Positions 1 through 9,862 of a DNA stretch of 64,000 nt are shown here, in pieces. The translations under genes were made by a program, and so were the position numbers. The stretch comes from Flexivirga meconopsidis. GTDB taxonomy: Bacteria; Actinomycetota; Actinomycetes; Actinomycetales; Dermatophilaceae. The notes below the pieces were generated by a model, which worked only from the letters and a program-made list of their open reading frames with translations, searched no databases and was not told the DNA's origin. Within the stretch, counting starts at the first letter, position 1, and each line of letters begins with the position of its first letter. The stretch covers positions 558,001 through 622,000 of the forward strand of contig NZ_JAOBQJ010000002.1 in the NCBI RefSeq assembly GCF_026162425.1. The letters run 5' to 3'.

Positions 1-13
1 GCCGGCAACGTGA

Positions 14-310
14 GCGACTCCCATCCAGGTCCCGCGGGCGGCCCGCAACGGCAGCGGCAGCCCACCGCCCTGCGCCTTGCCGCCCGCGCGGGCGCTGGCG
101 CCCGACGCGCGCTTGGCCGGCGGCCGGCTGGAACTGCGCCCGGAGGCAGGCCGCGACTTCGCGCCACCGCTGCTCGCCCGCGACCCGGCGCCGGACTTGG
201 TACTGCGCGTGGCGCGGGCGGAGGACGTCGTGGTGGACGGACGGGTAGGCACGAAAACACCGTACGCGACGACCCCACCAGTCACAGCAGTTACACGCCG
301 GTTGGGGGTG
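14..310 (+). pseudogene. Possible 3' coding remnant running into the repeat array
   Basis: Reading frame 2 shows strong codon-position bias from about 74 to 270: nearly every third base is G or C, and the peptide (APDARLAGGRLELRPEAG, then LLARDPAPDLVLRVARAEDV) looks protein-like. No start codon or Shine-Dalgarno is visible. An in-frame TGA lies at 11-13, and the frame stays open through the tandem repeats to 791-793. This could be the end of a gene that begins outside the window and was frameshifted, or a decayed remnant. I do not recognise a family. The stretch could also be non-coding, because very GC-rich DNA leaves frames open by chance. Confidence 0.2.
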
Positions 311-320
311 CCGGCCGTTC

Positions 321-731
321 TGCACGACCGTCGGCACAAAAGTGCACCCGGCCCGGCCGCGGGCGCCCCTTACGCACGACCGTCGTCGGAAAAGTGCACC
401 CGGCCCGGCCGCGGGCGCCCCTTCCGCACGACCGTCGTCGGAAAAGTGCACCCCGCCCGGCCGGGAGCGCCCCTTCCGCGCGACCGTCGGCACAAAAGCG
501 CACCCGGCGAGCTGCGAGCGCCCCTTCCGCACGACCGTCGGCACAAAAGCGCACCCGGCGAGCCGCGAGCGCCCCTTCCGCACGACCGTCGGCACAAAAG
601 TGCACCCGCCGAGCCGCGGGCGCCGCTTCCGCACGACCGTCGGCACAAAAATGCACCCGACGAGCTGCGGGCGACCCTTCCGCACGACCGTCGGCACAAA
701 AGTGCACCCCGCCCGGCCGCGAGCGCGCCCG
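321..731. repeat. Eight-unit 51/52-bp tandem repeat array
   Basis: Eight contiguous units start at about 321, 373, 425, 477, 528, 579, 630 and 681. The first three are 52 bp and the others 51 bp. The conserved core is CGACCGTCGGCACAAAAG followed by YGCACCC, then a GC-rich arm ending in CGCCCCTTCCGCA. Two core variants occur (GTCGGCACAAAA and GTCGTCGGAAAA) and two arm variants (CCCGGCCGCG and CGAGCYGCG). There are no unique spacers, so this is not a CRISPR array. Open frames on both strands across it are a by-product of a near-51-bp period. It lies just upstream of the promoter/riboswitch region of the class-V aminotransferase gene. Function unknown. Confidence 0.95.
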
Positions 732-746
732 ACATACGGACGGCAT

Positions 747-777
747 TTGCGGCGGCCGGTGGCCGATCCTCTATGGT
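747..777 (+). promoter_or_regulatory. Candidate promoter for the SAM-IV leader
   Basis: TTGCGG at 747-752 and TATGGT at 772-777 could serve as -35 and -10 boxes with a 19-bp spacer. This would place transcription start at about 784, next to the first base of the riboswitch fold. The spacer is longer than ideal and the call rests mainly on position. Confidence 0.35.
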
Positions 778-785
778 CTTACGCA

Positions 786-900
786 GGTCATGAGTCTCAG
801 CGTCAAGCCCCGGCTTGCTGAGCGGCAACCCTCCTTCCGCGGTGGGGTGCTCCGGGTGACGACCGGGTCGGCGTGACAACCCACGTCGGCAAGCGCGGAT
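786..900 (+). promoter_or_regulatory. SAM-IV riboswitch
   Basis: The leader follows the SAM-IV aptamer consensus closely. It has the GGTCATGAGT opening, an AGCGTCAAGCCCCGGCTTGC segment, CGGCAACCCTCC, the CGCGGTGGGGTGC hairpin, the CCGGGTGACGACC closing arm and the trailing CGGCAAGCGCGG pseudoknot segment. SAM-IV is an established, mostly actinobacterial S-adenosylmethionine sensor found before sulfur-metabolism genes. Here it precedes a class-V aminotransferase/cysteine-desulfurase-like gene, so high SAM should reduce that gene's expression. Confidence 0.88.
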
Positions 901-916
901 CGGCGACGCGAGCGCC

Positions 917-940
917 CGTCGGTCCCTGACCGACGAGGAG
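917..940 (+). promoter_or_regulatory. Hairpin abutting the Shine-Dalgarno (expression platform)
   Basis: CGTCGGTC at 917-924 pairs perfectly with GACCGACG at 928-935 around a 3-base loop. The 3' arm ends inside the GAGGAG ribosome-binding site (935-940), six bases before the ATG. Its place between the aptamer and the start suggests the riboswitch controls translation by altering access to this site. There is no U-tract, so transcription termination is less likely. Confidence 0.5.
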
Positions 941-946
941 CAGCTC

Positions 947-2344
947 ATGAGCACCGCAAGCATCCAGCAGACCACCACCCCCGCCGAATCCGCGGCCGGT
1001 CCCGGCGCGCCGCGCCGCCTCGACCTGGTCGGCAAGCTGCCCTCGGGCCCCCGCCCGGTCGTGGCCGGTCTGCCCCGCACCGTGTCCGACGATCTCGGCG
1101 TGCCGACGGTGCACCACACCGTCATCGACTACGCCAACTTCGACCACGGCGCGACCACGCCCGCACTGGTCGCGGTCGCCGAGGCGGCGCAGCAGGTGCA
1201 GCGCCGCTACGGCTCGGTCCACCGCGGGGCCGGTTACGCCAGCCGGGTCACCACCGGCTGGTTCGAGGCGGCGCGGGCGCAGGTCGGGCAGTTCGTCGGC
1301 GCGCGGGACGGTGACCAGGTCGTCTTCACCCGCAACACCACCGACGCACTGCGACTGCTCGCGCACTGTCTGCCGCGCCGCACCCGGGTGATCGCCTGGG
1401 AGTCGGCGCACCACGCCGCGCTGCTGCCGTGGCCGGCCCGCACCACCACCCGGCTGCCGGTGCCGGACAGCGCCGACGACGCGGTCGCGTTGCTGCGAGA
1501 GGCCCTACAGGACTCCCCCGCGCGTCACCAGCTGGTCGTCCTCACCGGCGCCTGCAACGTCACCGGCGAGGTCTGGCCGATTGCCGAACTCGTCGCAGTG
1601 GCAAAGGAATTCGGCGCCCGGACCGTGCTCGATGCGGCGCAGTACGCACCGCACCGCGAGCTCGACCTGGAGGAGCTAGGGGTCGATTGGGTCGCGTTCT
1701 CCGGGCACAAGCTCTATGCCCCGTATGGCGCAGGCGTCCTCGCCGGGCGCAGCGACTGGCTGGACGCGGCCGGCCCCTACCTGCCCGCAGGTGGCGCCAC
1801 CGCGGCAGTGACTCCCCGTCATACGCACTGGCAGACGGGGCCCGCCCGGCACGAGGGCGGCACGCCCAACGCGGTCGGTGCGATCGCCATCGCCGCGGCC
1901 TGCGCGACCCTGCGCGCGCACCGGGCGACCATCGAGGCGCACGAGGAGCAACTGCACGGCCGGCTGCGGGCCGGCCTCGCCGCGATCGACGGCGTGCGCG
2001 TGATCGAGGCACTCGGCAACCGGCCGAACGTCGGGGTGGTGACCTTCACCGTCGAGGGTTACGAGCCGTCGCTGGTGTCCCAGGTGCTGGCCGATGAGCA
2101 GGCGATCGCGGTGCGCGACGGACGCTTCTGCGCCCACCTGCTGTCCGATGCGATCGTCGGCCACGGGCAGACCGCGATCCGCGCGAGCATCGGCCTCGCG
2201 ACGACCAGCGAGCACGTCGACCGGCTGATCGCCGCCGTCCGGCGGCTGGTCGAAGACGGGCCGCAACTGTCCTACGTGCACACCGACGCCGGCTGGTCGG
2301 CACCGGCGGACCCGCGCGACCTGAGCGAGCCGCTGCCCTGGTGA
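947..2344 (+). CDS. Class-V aminotransferase, cysteine-desulfurase-like (SAM-controlled)
   Basis: A 465-aa PLP-dependent fold-type I enzyme. The family signature is NFDHGATTPAL near residue 65, then the substrate-loop region YGSVHRGAGY. The PLP-binding lysine lies in SGHKLYAPYGAG, and a cysteine in RDGRFCAHL sits where SufS/NifS-type desulfurases carry the catalytic cysteine. The first 60 residues are an Ala/Pro-rich extension. The ATG follows GAGGAG by six bases. The leader is a SAM-IV riboswitch, which points to sulfur amino-acid metabolism rather than housekeeping Fe-S assembly, and no suf or isc partner is adjacent. Substrate is uncertain: cysteine, a related sulfur compound, or a non-sulfur amino acid. 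Confidence 0.82.
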   Translation: MSTASIQQTTTPAESAAGPGAPRRLDLVGKLPSGPRPVVAGLPRTVSDDLGVPTVHHTVIDYANFDHGATTPALVAVAEAAQQVQRRYGSVHRGAGYASRVTTGWFEAARAQVGQFVGARDGDQVVFTRNTTDALRLLAHCLPRRTRVIAWESAHHAALLPWPARTTTRLPVPDSADDAVALLREALQDSPARHQLVVLTGACNVTGEVWPIAELVAVAKEFGARTVLDAAQYAPHRELDLEELGVDWVAFSGHKLYAPYGAGVLAGRSDWLDAAGPYLPAGGATAAVTPRHTHWQTGPARHEGGTPNAVGAIAIAAACATLRAHRATIEAHEEQLHGRLRAGLAAIDGVRVIEALGNRPNVGVVTFTVEGYEPSLVSQVLADEQAIAVRDGRFCAHLLSDAIVGHGQTAIRASIGLATTSEHVDRLIAAVRRLVEDGPQLSYVHTDAGWSAPADPRDLSEPLPW

Positions 2345-2392
2345 CGCCGCTGCCCTGGTGATCCTGCCCGACCGCCGCCCGAGCGGCCGGCG

Positions 2393-3337
2393 TCACCCCG
2401 GCCGCAGGCGCGTCCAGTAGGCCAGATGGTCGGTGCCGGCGATCGCCACGGTGCCGTCGCCGACGACGTCGAAACCGCGCGTCACCACGTGATCGAGCTG
2501 CACGAACGGCGGATACGCCCGCCCGTGCGGCCAGGTGCGTCGCCAGCCGGCGCCGGCGGCCCGGCTCGAGTCGGTCATCCCGTCGATCGCCTGCCGGAAT
2601 GCGGGCATGGCCGCCGATGCGTTGAAATCGCCTGCGAGCACGACGTTTTCGCTCGCTGGTAGCTGCTTTTGCCACGTCCCGATCGCCCGCAGCCCGGCAC
2701 GCCAGTCACCGACGATGTCGGGCAGCGGCGCGGCCGTATGCACCGCACGCAACCGGTAGCTGCCATGGTCAGTGCGCACCTGCACCTCGGGGCTGAACGG
2801 GAAGCGCCCACCCGGATGTGGCGCGATCGGCTGCAACCGATGCGTGCTGCGTATGACGGTGCCGCGCGGCCCGTCCGCGGTCTGCCCGGCCTGCTCCGGC
2901 AGCAGCCGGTCCAGGCCGGCCGCGCGCAGCCGGGCGAGCTGCCCGGGCGTGCACTCGGTGAGCACGAGCGTGGTGACCCGCTTGGCCCGGACCGCGGCGA
3001 CCACCTCCCGAGCATCCGCCGAGCCGAGTTGCAGGTTGCTGGTCATCACCACCTCGTCGTGCGGCCCGGGCGGCACGGTGTGGCCGATGAAGGACTGCAC
3101 ACCGAGCACGACCGGCGCCGCCGCCACCAGGGCCGCGACCAGGGCCAGCCGCCAGAAGCGGGCGGCGAGCACCACGAGGAGGAGCAGCACCGCCATACCG
3201 CCGAAAAGCGGGAACACCGACTGCACCATCGGTAGTCGCCAGGTCAGGTCCACCCATCGCGCGACGACACCGAGCGCGGTCAAGCCGACGCAGCCCGCGA
3301 GCACCCACCAGAGCCGGGGTGCACGCATGAGGGCCAT
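2393..3337 (-). CDS. Membrane-anchored endonuclease/exonuclease/phosphatase-family protein
   Basis: The 314-aa protein starts with about three hydrophobic segments (residues 8-27, 42-61 and 66-80), followed by an EEP-fold domain. Domain landmarks are TSNLQLG, VLTECTPGQ with the metal-binding Glu, VVLAGDFNAS (the Asn-bearing motif) and the terminal GTDHLAY with the catalytic Asp-His. This is the usual layout of actinobacterial EEP proteins whose catalytic domain faces outward. Nuclease, phosphodiesterase and sphingomyelinase-like activity cannot be told apart from sequence. It converges on the aminotransferase gene and is divergent from rpf. Confidence 0.8.
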   Translation of the reverse strand: MALMRAPRLWWVLAGCVGLTALGVVARWVDLTWRLPMVQSVFPLFGGMAVLLLLVVLAARFWRLALVAALVAAAPVVLGVQSFIGHTVPPGPHDEVVMTSNLQLGSADAREVVAAVRAKRVTTLVLTECTPGQLARLRAAGLDRLLPEQAGQTADGPRGTVIRSTHRLQPIAPHPGGRFPFSPEVQVRTDHGSYRLRAVHTAAPLPDIVGDWRAGLRAIGTWQKQLPASENVVLAGDFNASAAMPAFRQAIDGMTDSSRAAGAGWRRTWPHGRAYPPFVQLDHVVTRGFDVVGDGTVAIAGTDHLAYWTRLRPG

Positions 3338-3492
3338 TCAAGACCACGCCGAACGGCCGCCACCACGCAGGTGCACACCGCGTCCGGCAGCCTCCGGCAC
3401 CGCTCCGGCAAACGCCCCGGCGTGTCGCGCACCCGGAGCGCACACCCCACGGCACGGGCCCACGGCATTACTCCTGAGGCCCCTGTGACTGA

Positions 3493-3508
3493 TGTGACTT
3501 GTGTTACA
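3493..3508. promoter_or_regulatory. CRP/GlxR-like operator upstream of rpf
   Basis: TGTGACTTGTGTTACA matches TGTGA-N6-TCACA with one mismatch. Rpf genes in Mycobacterium and Corynebacterium are known to be controlled by CRP (Rv3676) or GlxR. The box lies about 390 bp before the rpf start and upstream of the c-di-AMP aptamer, so it would act at a promoter serving a long leader. Confidence 0.6.
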
Positions 3509-3664
3509 CGGAAACTGTGAGATGGCCGACAAATCACCTAAAAGTCACGAAACGATCACGGTTCGACTTGGATTTGGCATCGAAACCCCGTACCTTCGTC
3601 GGTCGGTGGTGCAACTTTCGTCCCCCTGGCGAAAGGCCTGGACCTCCGAGCGGAGCAGCGCAAC

Positions 3665-4665
<1,001 letters not shown>

Positions 4666-4691
4666 ACCTGAAGGTTCACGCTCGACGCGTG

Positions 4692-4724
4692 AAAGGGCCC
4701 CGAGCGGATTGCTCGGGGCCCTTT
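4692..4724. terminator. Intrinsic terminator between rpf and rnj
   Basis: AAAGGGCCCCGAGC and GCTCGGGGCCCTTT form a perfect 14-bp stem around a 5-base loop. A/T ends on both sides suit termination of both convergent transcripts (rpf on the plus strand, rnj on the minus strand). Confidence 0.92.
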
Positions 4725-4757
4725 CGCATGCCGTATGACGGCAGCCGCGATTATTTG

Positions 4758-6443
4758 TCAGGCATCTATCACGATGGGGATGATCATCGGCCGGCGCCGC
4801 AGCTTGCCGCCGACGAACCCGCCGACCGCGCGGCGGATCACCTGCTGCAGCTGGTAGGTGTCGGTGACGCCCTTGGCGCGCGCCTCCTCAAGGGCCTCCT
4901 CGACCTTCGGCAGCACCTTGTCGAAGACCGCGGCGTCCTCGGCGAAGCCGCGGGTCTGGATCTCCGGGCCGGCGGCAATCTTGCCGGTGGCGGCGTCGCG
5001 CACCACGATGATCGTGACGAACCCCTCGTCGCGCAGGATGCGCCGGTCCTTCAGCATCGTCTCGTCGGTGGTGCCGACGAGGGAGCCGTCGACATACACG
5101 TAACCGCAGGGCACCGCGCCGACGATCGACGCCTTGCCGTCGACCAGGTCGACCACGACACCGTCCTCGGCGAGCAGCACGTGGTCGTCCCGCACGCCGG
5201 TGGCCTTGGCGAGGTCGCCGTTGGCCACCAGGTGGCGCCATTCGCCGTGGATCGGCATGACGTTCTTCGGTTTGACGATGTTGTAGCAGTAGAGCAGCTC
5301 GCCGGCGCTGGCGTGGCCGGAGACGTGCACCAGCGCGTTGCCCTTGTGCACCACCGTCGCGCCGCGCCGCATCAGGCCGTTGATCACCCGGTAGACGGCG
5401 TTCTCGTTGCCGGGGATCAGCGACGAGGCCATCAGCACGGTGTCGCCCGGCCCGATGTCGATCAGGTTGTGGTCGCCGTTGGCCATCCGGGAGAGCGCCG
5501 CCATCGGCTCCCCCTGCGAGCCGGTCGAGATCAGCACGACCTTGTCGTCCGGCAGCTGGTCGATCTTCTTGAGGTCGACCAGCACGCCGTCGGGCACGTG
5601 CAGGTAGCCGAGGTCGGCGGCGATGCCCATGTTGCGCACCATCGACCGGCCGACGAACGCGACCTTGCGGCCGTGCGCCTGCGCGGCGTCCAGCACCTGC
5701 TGCACGCGGTGCACGTGCGAGGAGAAGCAGGCCACGATGATGCGCCGCTCGGCGGTGTCGAAGACCCGCTCGATCGCCGGGGTGATGTTGCGCTCCGGGG
5801 TGGTGAATCCGGGCACCTCGGCGTTGGTGGAGTCGGTCAGGAAGAGATCGACTCCCTCCTCCCCCGCCTTGGCGAACGCGCGCAGGTCGGTGATCCGCCC
5901 GTCCAGCGGCAGCTGGTCCATCTTGAAGTCGCCGGTGATCAGCAGGTTGCCGCCGGGAGTGCGCACGAAGACCGCGAGCGCGTCCGGGATCGAGTGGTTG
6001 ACCGCGATGAATTCACAGTCGAACGGGCCGAGCTGCTCGCTCTGCCCCTCCTTTACCGCCATCGTGTATGGCGTGATCCGGTGCTCCTTCAGCTTGGCCT
6101 CGACCAGCGCCAGCGTGAGCGTCGACCCGACGAGCGGGATGTCCGGCTTGAGCCGCAACAGGTAGGGCACCGCGCCGATGTGGTCCTCGTGCCCGTGGGT
6201 GAGCACGATCGCGACGATGTCGTCCAGGCGGTCGCGGATGTACTCGAAGTCCGGCAGGATCAGGTCGACACCGGGGTGGTCCTCGGGGAAGAGCACGCCG
6301 CAGTCGACGATGAGCAGCTTGCCGTCATACTCCACGACGGTCATGTTGCGGCCGACCTCGCCCAGCCCACCGAGCGGTACGACGCGAACGCCGCCCTTCG
6401 GCAGTGGGGGCGGCAGTTCGAGCTCGGGGTGCGGATGACTCAC
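4758..6443 (-). CDS. rnj: Ribonuclease J
   Basis: A metallo-beta-lactamase/beta-CASP ribonuclease of 561 aa, the usual length. The motif HGHEDH at residues 83-88 binds the two catalytic metals, and FVGRSMVRNMGIA and VHVSGHASAGE belong to the beta-CASP part. It degrades and matures RNA 5'-to-3' and endonucleolytically. The GTG start overlaps the dapA stop in a GTGA junction, so the two genes are translationally coupled. The dapA-rnj pair is conserved in actinobacteria, including Mycobacterium. The longer upstream reading would run inside dapA in another frame and was rejected. Confidence 0.95.
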   Translation of the reverse strand: MSHPHPELELPPPLPKGGVRVVPLGGLGEVGRNMTVVEYDGKLLIVDCGVLFPEDHPGVDLILPDFEYIRDRLDDIVAIVLTHGHEDHIGAVPYLLRLKPDIPLVGSTLTLALVEAKLKEHRITPYTMAVKEGQSEQLGPFDCEFIAVNHSIPDALAVFVRTPGGNLLITGDFKMDQLPLDGRITDLRAFAKAGEEGVDLFLTDSTNAEVPGFTTPERNITPAIERVFDTAERRIIVACFSSHVHRVQQVLDAAQAHGRKVAFVGRSMVRNMGIAADLGYLHVPDGVLVDLKKIDQLPDDKVVLISTGSQGEPMAALSRMANGDHNLIDIGPGDTVLMASSLIPGNENAVYRVINGLMRRGATVVHKGNALVHVSGHASAGELLYCYNIVKPKNVMPIHGEWRHLVANGDLAKATGVRDDHVLLAEDGVVVDLVDGKASIVGAVPCGYVYVDGSLVGTTDETMLKDRRILRDEGFVTIIVVRDAATGKIAAGPEIQTRGFAEDAAVFDKVLPKVEEALEEARAKGVTDTYQLQQVIRRAVGGFVGGKLRRRPMIIPIVIDA

Positions 6444-7327
6444 AGCAGTCCTAGGTTGGTGAGGGTGTCGCGCAGCAGTGCGCGGTGGTCGTCGGGTGCG
6501 GGCAGCAGCGGCAGCCGGCAGAAGTCGGAGTCGATGACGCCGAGCAGGTGCAGTGCGGCCTTGGCCTGGATGCAGCCCTGCGTGACGTTCATGACGGCGG
6601 CGATCAGCGGCGCGAGCTCGTCGTTGAGGGTGCGCGCCTTCGCCAGGTCGTTCGCGTCGACGGCGGCGATCAGCGCCGCGAGCCGGGCGGCGTCGACGTT
6701 GCCGACGGTGCTGACCATGCCGGTCGCGCCGAGCGCGAGCCACGGCAGGTTGAGTGCGTCGTCGCCGGAGAACCACGCCAGCCCGGTCTGCGCCATCAGC
6801 TGCGCGCCCGCGGCCAGGTCGCCCTTGGCGTCCTTGAGCGCCTTGATGTTCGGCACGTCGGCGAGCGCGCGGATGGTGTCGGACGTCAGCGCCATGCCGG
6901 TGCGACCGGGGATGTCGTAGGCCATCGCCGGCAGGTCGGTCGCTCCGGCGACCGCCTTGAAGTGCTCGATGATGCCCGCCTGCGGCGGCTTGTTGTAGTA
7001 GGGCGTGACGATCAGCGCCGCGTGGGCTCCTGCGGCGGCCAGGTTGCGGGCCGCCGCGACCGAGTGGGCGGTGTCGTTGGTCCCGACGCCGGCGGTGATG
7101 CGGGCCCGGTCGCCGACCGCCTCGACGACGGCGCGGACCAGGTCGACGTTCTCCTCGTCGGTGGTCGTCGCGGACTCACCGGTCGTGCCGTTGACGACCA
7201 ATCCGTCGTTGCCACGGTCGACCAGGTATGACGCCAGCTTCTGCGCACCGTCCAGGTCGAGCGTTCCGTCGTCGTGCATGGGCGTCACCATCGCGGTGAC
7301 CATCCGGCCGAAGGGCGTCGTCGTCAT
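6440..7327 (-). CDS. dapA: 4-hydroxy-tetrahydrodipicolinate synthase
   Basis: DapA condenses pyruvate with aspartate semialdehyde, the first committed step to lysine and meso-diaminopimelate for the cell wall. The 295-aa protein has the substrate-binding NGTTGESATT near residue 45, VTPYYNKPPQ, the AYDIPGRTG segment with the catalytic Tyr, and KALKDAKGD with the Schiff-base lysine. The ATG matches the family N-terminus (TPFGRMVTAMVTP). It overlaps rnj downstream. dapB is encoded separately about 17 kb away. Confidence 0.96.
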   Translation of the reverse strand: MTTTPFGRMVTAMVTPMHDDGTLDLDGAQKLASYLVDRGNDGLVVNGTTGESATTTDEENVDLVRAVVEAVGDRARITAGVGTNDTAHSVAAARNLAAAGAHAALIVTPYYNKPPQAGIIEHFKAVAGATDLPAMAYDIPGRTGMALTSDTIRALADVPNIKALKDAKGDLAAGAQLMAQTGLAWFSGDDALNLPWLALGATGMVSTVGNVDAARLAALIAAVDANDLAKARTLNDELAPLIAAVMNVTQGCIQAKAALHLLGVIDSDFCRLPLLPAPDDHRALLRDTLTNLGLL

Positions 7328-7337
7328 GGGGCCAAGG

Positions 7338-7841
7338 CTATCGGCGGGGTGTTTCGCCGGGGCCGGGGGCAGACGCTGCGAACAGCTGCGCCAGGTTGGC
7401 GGCGCAGACCCGGGCGAGTTCGACGGCCTCGGCGGGGAAGAGCGGGACGTCGTCGGCCGCGGACAGCTCCCGCCATACGACCGGAAGCCGAGCGCCGTCC
7501 TCGGTGAACGTCCCACCGTCCTGCGGTATGGCGCCGGCGTCGGCCAGCCGGGTCGCGAAGACGAAGGCGACCTCGTGCCCGGGCTCGCCGTTGACGGTGA
7601 AGATGTTCTCGACCACCTCGACCAGGTGCGCCTCGACGACCTCGGTGCCGAGTTCCTCGCGCAGTTCGCGGGCGAGTGCGTCCGCGGCCCGCTCCCCGTG
7701 CTCGACCGAGCCGCCGAGCAGTCGGTGGAAGCCGCGCGGGTGCTCAGCGGTCGGTCCGAGCCGGCAGACCGCCTGCCGCCGGCCGTCCGGGCTCAGCAGG
7801 ATCGCCATCGACGTGACCCGGATCGCGGTGGGCTGCGCCAT
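7338..7841 (-). CDS. NUDIX hydrolase
   Basis: A 167-aa single-domain NUDIX protein. The NUDIX box reads GGSVEHGERAADALARELRE followed by ELG, fitting GX5EX7REUXEEXGU with all metal-binding residues. It should hydrolyse a nucleoside diphosphate linked to another moiety, but the substrate is not predictable. Its ATG sits inside a GTATGGC heptamer. It ends 10 bases before dapA and may be the first gene of a NUDIX-dapA-rnj transcript. Confidence 0.87.
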   Translation of the reverse strand: MAQPTAIRVTSMAILLSPDGRRQAVCRLGPTAEHPRGFHRLLGGSVEHGERAADALARELREELGTEVVEAHLVEVVENIFTVNGEPGHEVAFVFATRLADAGAIPQDGGTFTEDGARLPVVWRELSAADDVPLFPAEAVELARVCAANLAQLFAASAPGPGETPRR

Positions 7842-7916
7842 ACCCTGCAGCCTGCCACCACCTCGGCGCCGCGTCAGCCGTTCGTGCGACCCCGGATGCG
7901 GGAGGCCGGCTCAGCC

Positions 7917-8786
7917 TCAGCGGGGCGGCTTGCCGGCGGATGCCCGCAGCGAACTCGCCACCTGGGAGTCGTCGCCCATCGTCTGGCTGAGTTCGTGGGC
8001 GAGCGATTCCAGCTCGGCTCCGCCGGCCATCATGTCGGTGAGCTCGGCGAGGCTGACCTCGTCCTTGCCGAAGTCGCCCATGCTGCGGCCACGGCGCAGC
8101 AACACGAACCGGTCGCCGACCGGGTGCGCGTGGTGCGGGTTGTGGGTGATGAAGACGACGCCGAGACCCCGCTCGCGCGCCTTGGCGATATAACGGAGCA
8201 CCACGCCGGACTGCTTCACGCCCAGCGCGGCGGTCGGCTCGTCGAGGATCAGCACGCGCGCGCCGAAGTAGACCGCGCGCGCGATCGCGACGCACTGCCG
8301 CTCACCGCCGGACAGCGTGCCGATCGCCTGGTCGACGTCGCGCAGGTCGATGCCCATCGCGGCCAGCTCGGCCTTGGTGGTCTCCTTCATGAACTTCACG
8401 TCGAGCCGCTTGACCGGGCCGACGCCCTTGGTCGCCTCGCTGCCGAGGAAGAAGTTGCGCCATACCGGCATGAGCGGCACCACCGCGAGGTCCTGGTAGA
8501 CGGTCGCGATGCCGGCGTCCAGCGCCTGCCGCGGGCTGGCGAAATGGGTCGGCTTGCCGTCGACGAGGAGTTCGCCCTCGGTGTAGTCGTGCGCACCGGC
8601 GAGGATCTTGATGAAGGTCGACTTGCCGGCGCCGTTGTCGCCAAGCACGCAGGTCACCTCACCGGCTCGCACCGCGGTCGACACGTCGTGCAGCGCGATG
8701 ATGTTGCCGTAGCGCTTGCCGATATGCCGCACCTCGACCAGCGGCTCGCCGGCCACGTTGTCCGAGGTGCTCACGCTGTCGCTCAT
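7917..8786 (-). CDS. Simple-sugar ABC transporter ATP-binding protein (FrcA/RbsA-like, single domain)
   Basis: This 289-aa ATPase has Walker [10 protein letters not shown], signature LSGGERQ, Walker [12 protein letters not shown] and the switch histidine in VFITHN. It carries only one nucleotide-binding domain, unlike the duplicated RbsA/MglA type. [15 protein letters not shown]-like and [13 protein letters not shown] segments resemble fructose-type (FrcA) ATPases. The start overlaps the permease stop (ATGA). It is the last gene of a binding protein-permease-ATPase operon energising carbohydrate uptake. Confidence 0.9.
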   Translation of the reverse strand: MSDSVSTSDNVAGEPLVEVRHIGKRYGNIIALHDVSTAVRAGEVTCVLGDNGAGKSTFIKILAGAHDYTEGELLVDGKPTHFASPRQALDAGIATVYQDLAVVPLMPVWRNFFLGSEATKGVGPVKRLDVKFMKETTKAELAAMGIDLRDVDQAIGTLSGGERQCVAIARAVYFGARVLILDEPTAALGVKQSGVVLRYIAKARERGLGVVFITHNPHHAHPVGDRFVLLRRGRSMGDFGKDEVSLAELTDMMAGGAELESLAHELSQTMGDDSQVASSLRASAGKPPR

Positions 8787-9862
8787 GTCGCGTTCTCCGC
8801 TCGGTTCTTCATCCAGTTGTTGAGCAGCACCGCCGCGAGCAGCATCACCCCGAGGAACGCGTAGAGCCAGTTGCTGTCCCAGCCCTCGTAGGGGATGCCC
8901 TGGTTGACCATGCCGTAGATCAGCGCGCCGAACGCCGCACCGACCGCCGACCCGTAGCCGCCGGTCATCACGCAACCGCCGACGACCGCGCAGATGATGA
9001 AGATGAACTCCAGACCCACGCCGTCCGAGCTCTGCGCGGTGTTGTAGCGGAACAGATTGAGCATCCCGACCAGCCAGCCGCAGATCGCGGTGCCCATGAA
9101 GAGCGCGATCTTGGTGCGGAAGACCGGCACGCCGACCTGCCCGGCGGAGGTGACCGCGCCGCCGACCGCGAAGATCCAGTTGCCGACCGACGTCCGCAAC
9201 AGGATGAAGGTCGCGACCACCGTCACCGCCAGCCACCACCAGAAACTCGACCAGAGGGTGAGGTTGCCGATCGACACGTATGACGTGAACAACCAGCTCG
9301 CGCTGCGCTGCCCGGGCAACCCGTTGAACCCCTGGATCGAAACCTGCCCGATCACCAGCTTGACCAGCGCCAGGTCGATGCCCTGCAGCACGAAGAAGGT
9401 CGCGAGCGTGACGATGAAGCTCGGCAGACCGGTCTTCAGCACCAGGAACCCGTTGAGCGCGCCGATCCCCGCGCACAGCAGCAGCGACACGACGATCGCC
9501 AGCCACGCGTTCCAGCCCCAATGCGTGGTGAGCACGCCGACGGTCAGCGCGGAGAATCCGGTCATCACACCGGCGGACAGGTCGAACTCGCCGCCGATCA
9601 TCAACAGTGCGACGGCGACCGCCATGATGCCGATCGTCGAGGATTGCTCGATCCAGGTGCTCGCGCCGCTGGCGGTGAAGAACGCATCGGTGGTGACGGA
9701 GAAGAACACGAGTACGACGATCGCCGCGAGCACCGCGCCCATCTCGGGGCGTTTGAGCAGGCGGGCGACGGTGCCGGTGCTGCTCAACCGTTCGTCGGTC
9801 TGCGGGGACTGCTCCGGCATACGGTCAGGAGCCTGGCCCGGCGTGGCGGGCACCTGCGTCAT
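8783..9862 (-). CDS. Simple-sugar ABC transporter permease (FrcB/RbsC family)
   Basis: The 359-aa protein has a hydrophilic N-terminus of about 40 residues and then 8-10 membrane segments. [20 protein letters not shown] is the BPD_transp_2 family signature, and [20 protein letters not shown] is also typical. The ATG overlaps the stop of the binding-protein gene, and the stop overlaps the ATPase start, so all three genes are coupled. It forms the membrane channel of the sugar importer. Confidence 0.9.
   Translation of the reverse strand: MTQVPATPGQAPDRMPEQSPQTDERLSSTGTVARLLKRPEMGAVLAAIVVLVFFSVTTDAFFTASGASTWIEQSSTIGIMAVAVALLMIGGEFDLSAGVMTGFSALTVGVLTTHWGWNAWLAIVVSLLLCAGIGALNGFLVLKTGLPSFIVTLATFFVLQGIDLALVKLVIGQVSIQGFNGLPGQRSASWLFTSYVSIGNLTLWSSFWWWLAVTVVATFILLRTSVGNWIFAVGGAVTSAGQVGVPVFRTKIALFMGTAICGWLVGMLNLFRYNTAQSSDGVGLEFIFIICAVVGGCVMTGGYGSAVGAAFGALIYGMVNQGIPYEGWDSNWLYAFLGVMLLAAVLLNNWMKNRAENAT

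Noticed and set aside
321-731. CRISPR array
   Set aside because: Units are contiguous with no unique spacers, no palindromic repeat-spacer alternation and no cas genes nearby.
77-793. Open frames on both strands in the 51/52-bp array
   Set aside because: The near-51-bp period keeps frames open and yields repetitive Arg/Cys/Pro peptides without start signals. Only the segment before about 300 shows codon bias.
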